NCBI GenBank assembly: GCA_035499575.1
Contig: DATJYN010000150.1
Location: 1-33,585 of the forward strand
Direction of reading: 5' to 3'
Source: RBG-16-66-20 sp035499575
GTDB lineage: Bacteria > Pseudomonadota > Gammaproteobacteria > Burkholderiales > SG8-39
Length of the DNA stretch: 33,585 nucleotides
Part shown: one piece after another, positions 7,907 to 18,350 of the stretch
Layout of the letters: each line of letters starts with the position of its first letter
Numbering within the stretch: the stretch's first letter is position 1
The notes under the pieces: model-generated
Seen by the model: only the letters and a program-made list of their open reading frames with translations
The model's database searches: none
Told to the model about the DNA's origin: nothing
Translations under genes and position numbers: made by a program

Positions 7907-8764
7907 TCAGAGTTTAAGTACGACCAGGCCCGCGAGCACGGCTGCGGCGCCGAACATGCGCTCCCGGAGGCGCCCTTCCTTCAGCAGCAGTGCGCCGATC
8001 AGTGCGGCAAAGATCACCGAGGTCTCGCGCAGCGCGGCGACGAGCGCCACGGGCGCGCGCGTCATCGCCCAGAGCGCGATGCCGTAGGAGAGGCCCGAGA
8101 GCGTCGCGCCGGCGACGCCGACCCACCAATAGCGACGCGCGTGCGCGAGCAGCGCCCGCCGCTTGGCGACCAGGACGGTAAGGCCGAACGGCAGGCCGAG
8201 AAACACGAACAACCAGACCACGTAGCGCTCCGCGCCTCCTGAAGCGCGCGCGCCGGCGGCATCGATGAGCGTGTAGACCGCGATGACAGCCGCGCCGGCG
8301 AGCGCCCAGAGCGTCGCGGCGGCCGGGTTCTTGCCCGCGACATGGTGCTTCGACCGGCTCGCGAAAGCCAGCGACAGCACGCCGCACGAGATCAACAGCA
8401 CGCCCAGCCACGCGCTGGCCGACAGCGTCTCGCCAAAGAAGAAACCGCTCGCGAGCGCGACCAGCAGCGGCGCACCGCCGCGCATGATCGGATAGATGTG
8501 GGAAAGGTCGCCGACGCGGTACGCAGCAGCCAAGGCGGTGTAGTAGCCGATGTGCACCGTGACAGTACCGAGGATATAGGGCCAGGACGCTCTTGCCGGC
8601 GCCTCCACGAGCAGGGTCAGCGGCAGCGCCATCACGCTGCCGCCCAGCGCCACCAGGGCGGTATCGAGGAGCGGATCGCGTCCGGCCTTGATCAGCGCGT
8701 TCCAGGACGCGTGCAGCAGCGCCGCGCCAAGGACTGCGAACGTAACCGGTAAGGTCAGCTCCAA
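7907..8764 (-). CDS. EamA/DMT-family membrane exporter
   Basis: A protein of about 285 residues with roughly ten hydrophobic helices in two EamA repeats. The first repeat contains AALLHASWNALIKAG and DLSHIYPIMRGGAPLLVAL, the second VALVAALRETSVIFAALIGALLL. DMT proteins export amino acids, metabolites or toxic compounds. The start is uncertain. I chose TTG 8764, which gives a family-like N-terminus just before the first helix, though no ribosome site is visible. An ATG at 8842 would overlap the start of the divergent gene and add a non-homologous-looking leader. The gene is the first of the minus-strand run with the carboxyltransferase 13 bases downstream, so its substrate may be a product of that pathway. 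Confidence 0.85.
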   Translation of the reverse strand: MELTLPVTFAVLGAALLHASWNALIKAGRDPLLDTALVALGGSVMALPLTLLVEAPARASWPYILGTVTVHIGYYTALAAAYRVGDLSHIYPIMRGGAPLLVALASGFFFGETLSASAWLGVLLISCGVLSLAFASRSKHHVAGKNPAAATLWALAGAAVIAVYTLIDAAGARASGGAERYVVWLFVFLGLPFGLTVLVAKRRALLAHARRYWWVGVAGATLSGLSYGIALWAMTRAPVALVAALRETSVIFAALIGALLLKEGRLRERMFGAAAVLAGLVVLKL

Positions 8765-8802
8765 GAGGGTTGTCCGACGGGTTTTACTGCCTGAGTCTAG
8801 GC

Positions 8803-8808
8803 TAGAAT
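8803..8808 (+). promoter_or_regulatory. Candidate -10 element for the beta-oxidation operon
   Basis: TAGAAT at 8803-8808 matches five of six positions of the sigma-70 -10 consensus and lies 33 bases before the ATG at 8841. No good -35 hexamer stands at normal spacing; TTTACT at 8783 is only 14 bases upstream. The strong ribosome site AAGGAGGAG follows at 8822-8830. The element lies in the short divergent interval shared with the exporter gene. Confidence 0.35.
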
Positions 8809-8840
8809 TCCCATCCTCTCCAAGGAGGAGTTCACTCGCC

Positions 8841-12105
<3,265 letters not shown>

Positions 12106-12111
12106 ACACCT

Positions 12112-13218
12112 CTAGAAGACGATTACGCCCCGCGCGTTTTTGCCGGACTCCAGGTCTGCGAAGGCCTGGGGCGCTTCGTCGATCTTGTAGCGGCGCGTGA
12201 TAAGTTCATCCAGCTTCAGCTTGCCCGCCATGTAGAGCTGCAGCATGCGCGGAAAATCCACGCGCGGCACGCAGGAGCCGAAGTAGCTGCCCTGGATCGA
12301 CTTTTCCTCGAATACCATGCTCATCGGCTTGAAGGCGGTGGCGTCAGTCGGCCGCGCCACGCCGACGATCACCGCCTTGCCGCCACGCCGGATTGCCTTG
12401 TAGGCGAGCTCGGCGAGCGCGCCCGAGCCCACGCACTCGAAGGCGTAGTCCGGCCCGCCGCCGGTGAGCTTCTTGATTTCCTTGGTCGGATCCTCGCCCG
12501 GCTTGGACAGCAGCGTGTCGGTGGCGCCGAACTTCTTCGCCATGTCGAGCTTCGCCTGCATGGTGTCGATCGCGAGGATGCGTTCGGCGCCGGCGATCGC
12601 CGCGCCCTGGATGGCGTTCAGGCCGACGCCGCCGCAGCCGAACACCGCCACGCTCGCGCCCGGCTCCACGCGCGCCGTGTTGAACACCGCGCCGACGCCC
12701 GTGGTCACCGCGCAGCCCACCAGTGCAGCGCGGTCGAGCGGGATCTTCGGGTCGATCTTCACCACGTTGTCCACCGACATCGTCGCGTACTCGGCCATCA
12801 CGCCGCAGCCCGAGAATATGTTCAGCGGCTTGCCGCCCGCATCCTTGACGCGAGGCGTGCCCTCCGGGGGCGTCACGAGAGCCTTGCCCTGCTCGATGCA
12901 CAGCACCGGCCGGCCGGCGGCGCAGAAGCTGCACTTGCCGCACATGTAGATGAAGGAAGTGACGACATGGTCGCCGACCGCGAAAGCAGTGACGCCTTCG
13001 CCGACTTCGACCACTGCGCCGGCGCCCTCGTGCCCGAGCACCAGCGGCGGCGGCAGCGGGATGGTGCCGTTGGTCGCGGAAAGGTCGGAATGGCAGACGC
13101 CGCAGGCTGCGAGCTTGACCATCACCTCGCCGCGCCTGGGGCCGTCCACCGTGATGGTCTCGACGACCACCGGCTTGTTCAGATCGCGGCAGACCGCCGC
13201 CTTGCCACTGCGCGCCAT
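12112..13218 (-). CDS. Zinc-dependent alcohol dehydrogenase (MDR family)
   Basis: A 368-residue medium-chain dehydrogenase. Catalytic zinc ligands are Cys42, His63 with Glu64 (LGHEG), and Cys169. The structural zinc lobe has Cys93, Cys96, Cys99 and Cys107. The Rossmann motif GCGGVG is at 194-199, and Asp218 at the end of the next strand predicts NAD rather than NADP. This pattern is that of the class III/aryl-alcohol branch, which oxidises primary or aryl alcohols, or S-hydroxymethyl-glutathione. The ATG at 13218 has a GGAG ribosome site six to seven bases before it; longer upstream frames are unsupported. An aldehyde dehydrogenase is encoded about 2 kb away on the other strand and might take the next step. 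The substrate is unknown. Confidence 0.93.
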   Translation of the reverse strand: MARSGKAAVCRDLNKPVVVETITVDGPRRGEVMVKLAACGVCHSDLSATNGTIPLPPPLVLGHEGAGAVVEVGEGVTAFAVGDHVVTSFIYMCGKCSFCAAGRPVLCIEQGKALVTPPEGTPRVKDAGGKPLNIFSGCGVMAEYATMSVDNVVKIDPKIPLDRAALVGCAVTTGVGAVFNTARVEPGASVAVFGCGGVGLNAIQGAAIAGAERILAIDTMQAKLDMAKKFGATDTLLSKPGEDPTKEIKKLTGGGPDYAFECVGSGALAELAYKAIRRGGKAVIVGVARPTDATAFKPMSMVFEEKSIQGSYFGSCVPRVDFPRMLQLYMAGKLKLDELITRRYKIDEAPQAFADLESGKNARGVIVF

Positions 13219-13252
13219 CGAGAGCTCCGTATTGGTTGGACCCGAAGTATAG

Positions 13253-15139
13253 CTAGCGCCAGTCTCCGCGCAGCTCGCGCACCCGCGCCTGCAGCAGGTC
13301 CGGTGCGGCGGCTGTGGCCGGTACCGGCTCGCCGACGGCAAGCGCGATCCTGCGGAACGGCACGAAGCGCCAGGGCTTGGACATCGCGGCGCCGTCCTTG
13401 CGCGAGAAGAACGAGCCCCACAGGCCGCGCAGCGCCATCGGAATCACGGGCACCGGCGTCGCCTCGAGAATCCGCTTGACGCCTGGCCGGAACGGGTAGA
13501 ACTCGCCGGTGTCGGTGATGCGGCCCTCCGGGAAGATGGCCACCAGTTCGCCCTCCTTCAGCGCTTTTGCGACCTCGGCGAACGCGCGCTCCATCATCGC
13601 GGCGTCTTCCTTGGCCGGCGCGATCGGGATCGCCCGGGTGGAGCGGAAAATGAAGGAAAGGACCGGGATCTTGAATATGCGATGGTCCATGACGAAGCGG
13701 ATCGGGCGCGGGCTGGCGGCAAGGATTACCACCGGATCTACGAAGCTCACGTGGTTGCAGATGATCAGCGCCGCTCCGTCTTCGGGAATCCGCTCCAGGC
13801 CGGCCTTTTCCAATCGGTACACCGAGTGGATCAGCATCCACGCGATGAACCGCATCAGGAATTCGGGCACCAGCGTGTAGATGTAGGCCGCCACCGCCGC
13901 GTTCAGCAGCCCGACTACCAGGTAGAGCTGCGGCAGGGACATTCCTTCGTGCAGCAGGATTGCCGCCATCACCGAGGCGACCACCATGAAGAGGGCGTTC
14001 AGGATGTTGTTCGCGGCGATGATGCGCGCGCGGTGCGAGGGCTCGCAGCGGGTCTGGATCAGCGCGTATAGCGGCACGCTGTAGAAGCCGGAAAACATGG
14101 CGAGCAGGAACAAGTCGGCGATCACCCGCCAGTTGGCATGATCCCCGAGGAATACATGTATCCCTACGAGTTCCCCCGGCGCCATGCTGCCGCTCGCCAG
14201 CCACAGGTCGACAGCGAACACCGTCATGCCGATCGAGCCGAAGGGCACCAAGCCGATCTCGACCTTGTGTCCCGACAGCCGCTCACACAGCAGCGAGCCG
14301 ACGCCGATGCCGATGGAAAACACCGCCAGCAGCAGAGTGACCACGTTCTGGTCGCCGCCGAGCGTCGCCTTCGCGAAGCCGGTGAAGGTGGTGAGGAAGA
14401 TGGAACCGAAGAACCACAACCAGGAAATCCCGAGCAGCGACAGGAATACCGAACGATTGGTGCGCGCGTGCCCGAGGTTCTTCAGGGTTTCGCTGACCGG
14501 ATTCCAGTTGATCGCCAGGCCCGGGTCCGACGCGGGCGAATCCGGCACGAAACCCGCGGCAACGCGACCGATCAGCGCGAGCGCGACCGAAACCGCCGCG
14601 ACCCAGTGCGGTCCGGCATCTCCCAGCCCGACCAGCCAGCCGCCCGCAATGGTGCCGAGCAGGATGGCGACGAAGGTGCCCATCTCGACCATGCCGTTGC
14701 CGCCGGTGAGTTCGGACGGGTCCAGGTGCTGCGGCAGGTAGGCGTATTTCACCGGTCCGAACAGCGTCGAATGCAGGCCCATCAGGAATACGCCGGCGAA
14801 CAGTAGCCCGACAACCTGCCACAGGAAGCCGGCGCCGATCGCCAGCATGATGGCGATCTCCAGGTTCTTGACGAAGCGGATCAACGCCGCCTTGTCGCAC
14901 TTGTCGGCGAGCTGACCGGAGGTGGCCGAAAACAGGACGAACGGCAGGATGAAGATGCCGCCGATCACAGCGCCGGCGGATTTCGGCTCCAGGCCGCCCC
15001 ACTCGGCCGCGCTGTAGGTGGCCAGCACGGTGAAGGCGAACTTGAAGACATTGTCGTTGCCCGCGCCGAAGAACTGCGTCAGGAAAAACGGCAGGAAGCG
15101 CCGCTGCGTCAGGAGCGCGAACTGGCTTCTCTCGGCCAT
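13253..15139 (-). CDS. MFS transporter (LplT-like) fused to PlsC-type acyltransferase
   Basis: A 628-residue fusion. Residues 1 to about 420 are an MFS domain of the lysophospholipid transporter type, opening with QRRFLPFFLTQFFGAGNDN and continuing with many helices. From about residue 445 it is a glycerolipid acyltransferase: the catalytic HX4D motif is H463-D468 in NHVSFVDP, and the substrate motif FPEGR begins at F536. The expected job is to flip lysophospholipid across the inner membrane and re-acylate it. Larger bacterial homologues often carry a third, AMP-binding acyl-ACP synthetase domain; here the protein stops soon after the acyltransferase. The ATG at 15139 matches the LplT start, but no ribosome site precedes it. 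It is divergent from the aldehyde dehydrogenase gene. Confidence 0.92.
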   Translation of the reverse strand: MAERSQFALLTQRRFLPFFLTQFFGAGNDNVFKFAFTVLATYSAAEWGGLEPKSAGAVIGGIFILPFVLFSATSGQLADKCDKAALIRFVKNLEIAIMLAIGAGFLWQVVGLLFAGVFLMGLHSTLFGPVKYAYLPQHLDPSELTGGNGMVEMGTFVAILLGTIAGGWLVGLGDAGPHWVAAVSVALALIGRVAAGFVPDSPASDPGLAINWNPVSETLKNLGHARTNRSVFLSLLGISWLWFFGSIFLTTFTGFAKATLGGDQNVVTLLLAVFSIGIGVGSLLCERLSGHKVEIGLVPFGSIGMTVFAVDLWLASGSMAPGELVGIHVFLGDHANWRVIADLFLLAMFSGFYSVPLYALIQTRCEPSHRARIIAANNILNALFMVVASVMAAILLHEGMSLPQLYLVVGLLNAAVAAYIYTLVPEFLMRFIAWMLIHSVYRLEKAGLERIPEDGAALIICNHVSFVDPVVILAASPRPIRFVMDHRIFKIPVLSFIFRSTRAIPIAPAKEDAAMMERAFAEVAKALKEGELVAIFPEGRITDTGEFYPFRPGVKRILEATPVPVIPMALRGLWGSFFSRKDGAAMSKPWRFVPFRRIALAVGEPVPATAAAPDLLQARVRELRGDWR

Positions 15140-15149
15140 GGCTGGGCGG

Positions 15150-15155
15150 TATAGT
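15150..15155 (+). promoter_or_regulatory. Candidate -10 element for the aldehyde dehydrogenase gene
   Basis: TATAGT at 15150-15155 matches five of six -10 consensus bases. A weak -35 (TTCTCT, 15127-15132) stands 17 bases upstream, inside the start of the divergent gene. A transcript would start near 15162, leaving room for the AAGGA ribosome site at 15176-15180 before the ATG at 15188. Assigned by eye only. Confidence 0.4.
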
Positions 15156-15187
15156 AGCGCCTCGCTTTGCCTCCCAAGGACCTTTCC

Positions 15188-16624
15188 ATGATTCTGCGCG
15201 ACAAGTTTTTCATCAATGGCCAGTGGGTCATCCCCTCCTCCAAGGAAGCGATCGAAGTACACAACGCCGGTACCGGCGAGGTGATGGGCAAAGTGCCCGC
15301 GGGCACCGAGAAGGACATCGACGCGGCGGTCGCGGCGGCGCACGCGGCGCTGGAGGGCTGGAGCGGAACGCCGGCGGCGAAGCGCGCCGAATACCTGCAG
15401 AAAATTTCCGATGGCCTGAAGGCGCGCGCGGCGGAGCTCGGCTCCACCATCGCGCAGGAAGTCGGCATGCCGATCAAGCTCGCCGGGCGCATCCAGGCAG
15501 GACTGCCCATCGCCAATTTCGGAAATTATTCGAAGCTGTTGAATGAATTCAAATTCGAAGAGCGCATCGGCAATTCGCTCGTCGTGCGCGAACCCGTCGG
15601 CGTGGTCGGCGCGATCACGCCCTGGAACTACCCGCTGCACCAGATCGCGCTCAAGGTGGCGCCCGCGCTTGCCGCAGGCTGCACGGTGGTGCTCAAGCCC
15701 TCCGAAGTCGCGCCCTTCAATGCCTTCATCCTCGCCGAGGTGATCGAAGCCGCCGGCCTGCCGAAGGGTGTGTTCAACCTGGTGACCGGCTTCGGCCCGA
15801 CCGCGGGCGAAGCGCTCGTAAAACACCCGCAGGTGGACATGATTTCCTTCACCGGCTCGACGCGCGCCGGCAAGCGCATCTCGGAAATCGGCGCACAGAC
15901 GGTGAAACGCGTGGCGCTGGAGCTCGGCGGCAAGTCTGCCTCGATCATCCTGGAAGACGCCGACCTCGCGGCCGCGGTGAAGGGCACCGTGAACGGCTGC
16001 TACCTGAACTCCGGGCAGACCTGCACTGCGCTCACGCGCATGCTGGTGCCGGCCGCGAAATACGACGAAGCGGCGAAGCTGGCCGTGGAAGCCGCGAAGG
16101 GGTTCACGCTGGGCGATCCGATGTCAGAGGCCACGCGCCTCGGGCCGCTTTCTTCCAGGATGCAGCTGGACCGCGTGCGCGACTACATCAAGAAGGGCGT
16201 CGCGGAAGGCGCGGAGCTTCTAGCCGGCGGCGCCGACCAGCCCGACGGCATCGAAGGTAAAAATGCGGGCGGCTATTTCGTCAAGCCGACGATTTTCGGC
16301 AGGGTGAAAAACTCGATGACCATCGCTCAGGAGGAAATCTTCGGCCCGGTGCTGTCCATCATCCCGTACAAGGACGAGGAGGAAGCCGTGCGCATCGCCA
16401 ACGACACGCCCTACGGCCTCGCGGGCGCGGTCTGGTCCAGAGACGACGCGCGCGCACAGAAAGTGGCGCGCCGCATCCGCGCCGGCCAGGTCGACGTGAA
16501 CGGCGGCGCCTTCAACATGAGCGCGCCCTTCGGCGGCTTCAAGCAATCGGGTCACGGCCGCGAGGCGGGCGTATACGGGCTGGAGGAGTTCCTTGAGTAC
16601 AAGTCGCTGCAGCTGAAAGGCTGA
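15188..16624 (+). CDS. NAD(P)-dependent aldehyde dehydrogenase
   Basis: A 478-residue enzyme of the aldehyde dehydrogenase superfamily, oxidising an aldehyde to a carboxylic acid. The active-site set is complete: Asn147 in TPWNYP, Lys170 in LKPSE, general base Glu245 in LELGGKS, nucleophile Cys279 in NSGQTCTALTR, and EEIFGPVLSI near the C-terminus. The tail PFGGFKQSGHGREAG is typical. The start is ATG 15188, seven bases after AAGGA; an in-frame TTG at 15167 would add seven residues and lacks a ribosome site. The gene is followed by a MAPEG protein 33 bases on, perhaps in one transcript. The substrate range is unknown; the divergent and nearby genes offer lipid or alcohol-derived aldehydes as possibilities. 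Confidence 0.95.
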   Translation: MILRDKFFINGQWVIPSSKEAIEVHNAGTGEVMGKVPAGTEKDIDAAVAAAHAALEGWSGTPAAKRAEYLQKISDGLKARAAELGSTIAQEVGMPIKLAGRIQAGLPIANFGNYSKLLNEFKFEERIGNSLVVREPVGVVGAITPWNYPLHQIALKVAPALAAGCTVVLKPSEVAPFNAFILAEVIEAAGLPKGVFNLVTGFGPTAGEALVKHPQVDMISFTGSTRAGKRISEIGAQTVKRVALELGGKSASIILEDADLAAAVKGTVNGCYLNSGQTCTALTRMLVPAAKYDEAAKLAVEAAKGFTLGDPMSEATRLGPLSSRMQLDRVRDYIKKGVAEGAELLAGGADQPDGIEGKNAGGYFVKPTIFGRVKNSMTIAQEEIFGPVLSIIPYKDEEEAVRIANDTPYGLAGAVWSRDDARAQKVARRIRAGQVDVNGGAFNMSAPFGGFKQSGHGREAGVYGLEEFLEYKSLQLKG

Positions 16625-16657
16625 GGCGATAGTTTCCAACCAGACTGCGGAGGAGCA

Positions 16658-17050
16658 ATGACAATCGACCTGATGTATCTCGCCTGTACGGCCATGCTGA
16701 CGGCCGCCCTGTGGATTCCCTACGTCATCGCGCAGGTCAGGACCAACGGCCCCCTGAAGCCGAAGAATTACGTTGATCCGACGCCGCGTCCCCTGCCGCC
16801 CTGGGGCATGCGCGCGAACCGCGCCCACATCAACGCGGTGGAAACGCTCGCGCCCTTCGCAGTGCTGGTGATCCTCGCGCATATCGCGGGCAAGACGAAC
16901 AACATGACCGACTTCTGGGTCGCCAGCTTTTTCTGGCTGCGCCTGACGCACGCGGTGGTGTACCTGCTGGGCATTCCTTACATCCGCACCATCGTATTCA
17001 CGCTGGGTTTCGTCTGCGTCGGCGGGATCTTCTGGGAGCTCGTGAAGTAA
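16658..17050 (+). CDS. MAPEG family membrane protein
   Basis: A 130-residue protein with about four hydrophobic helices, of the size and pattern of the MAPEG (membrane-associated eicosanoid/glutathione metabolism) family. Family-like features are RANRAHINAVETLAPFAVLV between helices one and two, then FWLRLTHAVVYLLGIPYIRT. Bacterial members are mostly uncharacterised; some have glutathione transferase or peroxidase activity at the membrane. A GGAGGAG ribosome site ends four bases before the ATG. It lies 33 bases after the aldehyde dehydrogenase gene, so a shared role in detoxifying reactive lipid products is possible but inferred. Confidence 0.87.
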   Translation: MTIDLMYLACTAMLTAALWIPYVIAQVRTNGPLKPKNYVDPTPRPLPPWGMRANRAHINAVETLAPFAVLVILAHIAGKTNNMTDFWVASFFWLRLTHAVVYLLGIPYIRTIVFTLGFVCVGGIFWELVK

Positions 17051-17070
17051 GCCAAAGGCTTCACTACTTC
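17044..17070. other. Stem-loop between convergent MAPEG and kinase genes
   Basis: GAAGTA (17044-17049) pairs with TACTTC (17065-17070), and AGCC pairs with GGCT inside, around an AAA loop with a four-base bulge on one side. It spans the stops of both convergent genes. Neither side has a T-tract, so it is at most a weak or Rho-assisted end signal or an mRNA end stabiliser. Confidence 0.3.
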
Positions 17071-18350
17071 GCGAGCTTGAGGTTCGCCTGGCCGAGCCGC
17101 TCGATGAGCACGCGCATGAAAGCCTTGTTGAACGCGACCTGGCAGCCGTCGGTCGCCGAGCGCAGCGCGCTCGCCTTGATCTTGAGCGCCGTGATGCGCT
17201 CCATCGACACGATGGTAGTGGTGCGGGCGGCCGTGGCGCCGCTGAAGTAGAGCACCTCGCCGAAGCAGCCGCCGGACCGGATCGTGTTCAGCGGCTTGCC
17301 GGTCAGCGTAACGCCGACTTCCCCGTCGATCAGCACGTAGAAACTGTTGCCCTGCTCGCCTTCGCGGATGACGAACTTCTCGGCTTCGATGGTCTGCCAG
17401 TTGCCGATGCGCACCGCCTCCCAGAGCTCGACGTCGCCGAAATCCTGGAAGAAAGACAGTTCGCGCAGCTTGTTGAATTTCTCGGAATCGGTGATCGAGG
17501 TGCTGATGTGCCGCAGCGTCATGAACGCCCGGCTCAGGTCCTTGCCGAACTCCAGCCAGGACGCGTAGCGCCCGGCGAGCGACTTGTCGAGGGCCTTCAT
17601 CACCACGTCGCTTACCAGCTGCGGCAGTTCCGGGCGCAGCTTGCCGACGGGCGGCGGCGCCGTGTTCAGGATGGCGTAGCTTAGCGCCGCCTGGGTCGGT
17701 GCCTGGTGAGGCAGCCTGCCGGTGAGCAGCCGGTACATGGTGGCGCCGAGCGAATAGATGTCGGACTGCTGCGTCAGCGGCTCCATGCGGATCTGCTCCG
17801 GCGACATATAGCCCGGCGAGCCGACGCCGTCGATCTGCGTGGTCTCACCCTCGTAGGCGTAGCGGAACGAGGCGCCGAAGTCGCTCACCTTGGTCTCGCC
17901 GTCGCGGGACAGCAGGATGTTGCCGGGCTTGATGTCGCGGTGGATCACGCCGTGCTGGAACGCGTACTCCAGCGCGCGCACGCACTTGAAGATGATCTCG
18001 ATCACCTTGTCGAGTGGCAGCAGGGTCGAGACGTCCGAATGCGCCGCCAGTGTCACGCCGGCGACATATTCCATGACCAGGTAGCGGTAGCCCGGCTCGA
18101 CGACCGCGTCGTAGATGCCGACGATATGCGGGTGGTTGAGCTTGCCGACCAGCGCCGCCTCGGCGACGAAGGCCTTGTGTTTCATGCGCACCCCGGACGC
18201 ATCGGCGTTCTCGTCAAATTCGAGCACCTTGATCGCGACTTCGCGCTCGGCGAACGGGTCGCGCGCCAGGTAGACGCGGCCGGTCGCGCCGCGGCCGATC
18301 TCGCGGATCACCGGGTACTTGCCGACGTGTTCCTGGAGTTCGAACTTCAC
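17064..18350 (-). CDS. Ser/Thr protein kinase with C-terminal cyclic-nucleotide-binding-like domain
   Basis: A 428-residue cytoplasmic protein. Residues about 12-280 are a Hanks-type kinase: glycine loop IGRGATGRVYLA, Lys41 in VAIKVLE, catalytic HRDIKPGN (Asp139), Asp157 in DFGAS, and GSPGYMSPEQ. Residues about 296-420 resemble a cNMP-binding domain: GNSFYVLIDGEVGV, then a phosphate-binding-cassette-like CFGEVLYFSGATAART with Glu365 and Arg376 kept, though the segment after FGE differs from the consensus. No transmembrane or sensor domain is present. It starts at GTG 18350, and this start overlaps the pilL stop (GTGA), so the protein is probably made by coupled translation with the chemosensory kinase. 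The likely role is to phosphorylate pilus or signalling proteins under cyclic-nucleotide control; this is inferred. Confidence 0.9.
   Translation of the reverse strand: MKFELQEHVGKYPVIREIGRGATGRVYLARDPFAEREVAIKVLEFDENADASGVRMKHKAFVAEAALVGKLNHPHIVGIYDAVVEPGYRYLVMEYVAGVTLAAHSDVSTLLPLDKVIEIIFKCVRALEYAFQHGVIHRDIKPGNILLSRDGETKVSDFGASFRYAYEGETTQIDGVGSPGYMSPEQIRMEPLTQQSDIYSLGATMYRLLTGRLPHQAPTQAALSYAILNTAPPPVGKLRPELPQLVSDVVMKALDKSLAGRYASWLEFGKDLSRAFMTLRHISTSITDSEKFNKLRELSFFQDFGDVELWEAVRIGNWQTIEAEKFVIREGEQGNSFYVLIDGEVGVTLTGKPLNTIRSGGCFGEVLYFSGATAARTTTIVSMERITALKIKASALRSATDGCQVAFNKAFMRVLIERLGQANLKLAK

Noticed and set aside
6418..7917. Plus-strand open frame of 499 codons opposite the carboxyltransferase
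   Set aside because: The minus strand has full carboxyltransferase motifs; the plus frame shows no recognisable domain.
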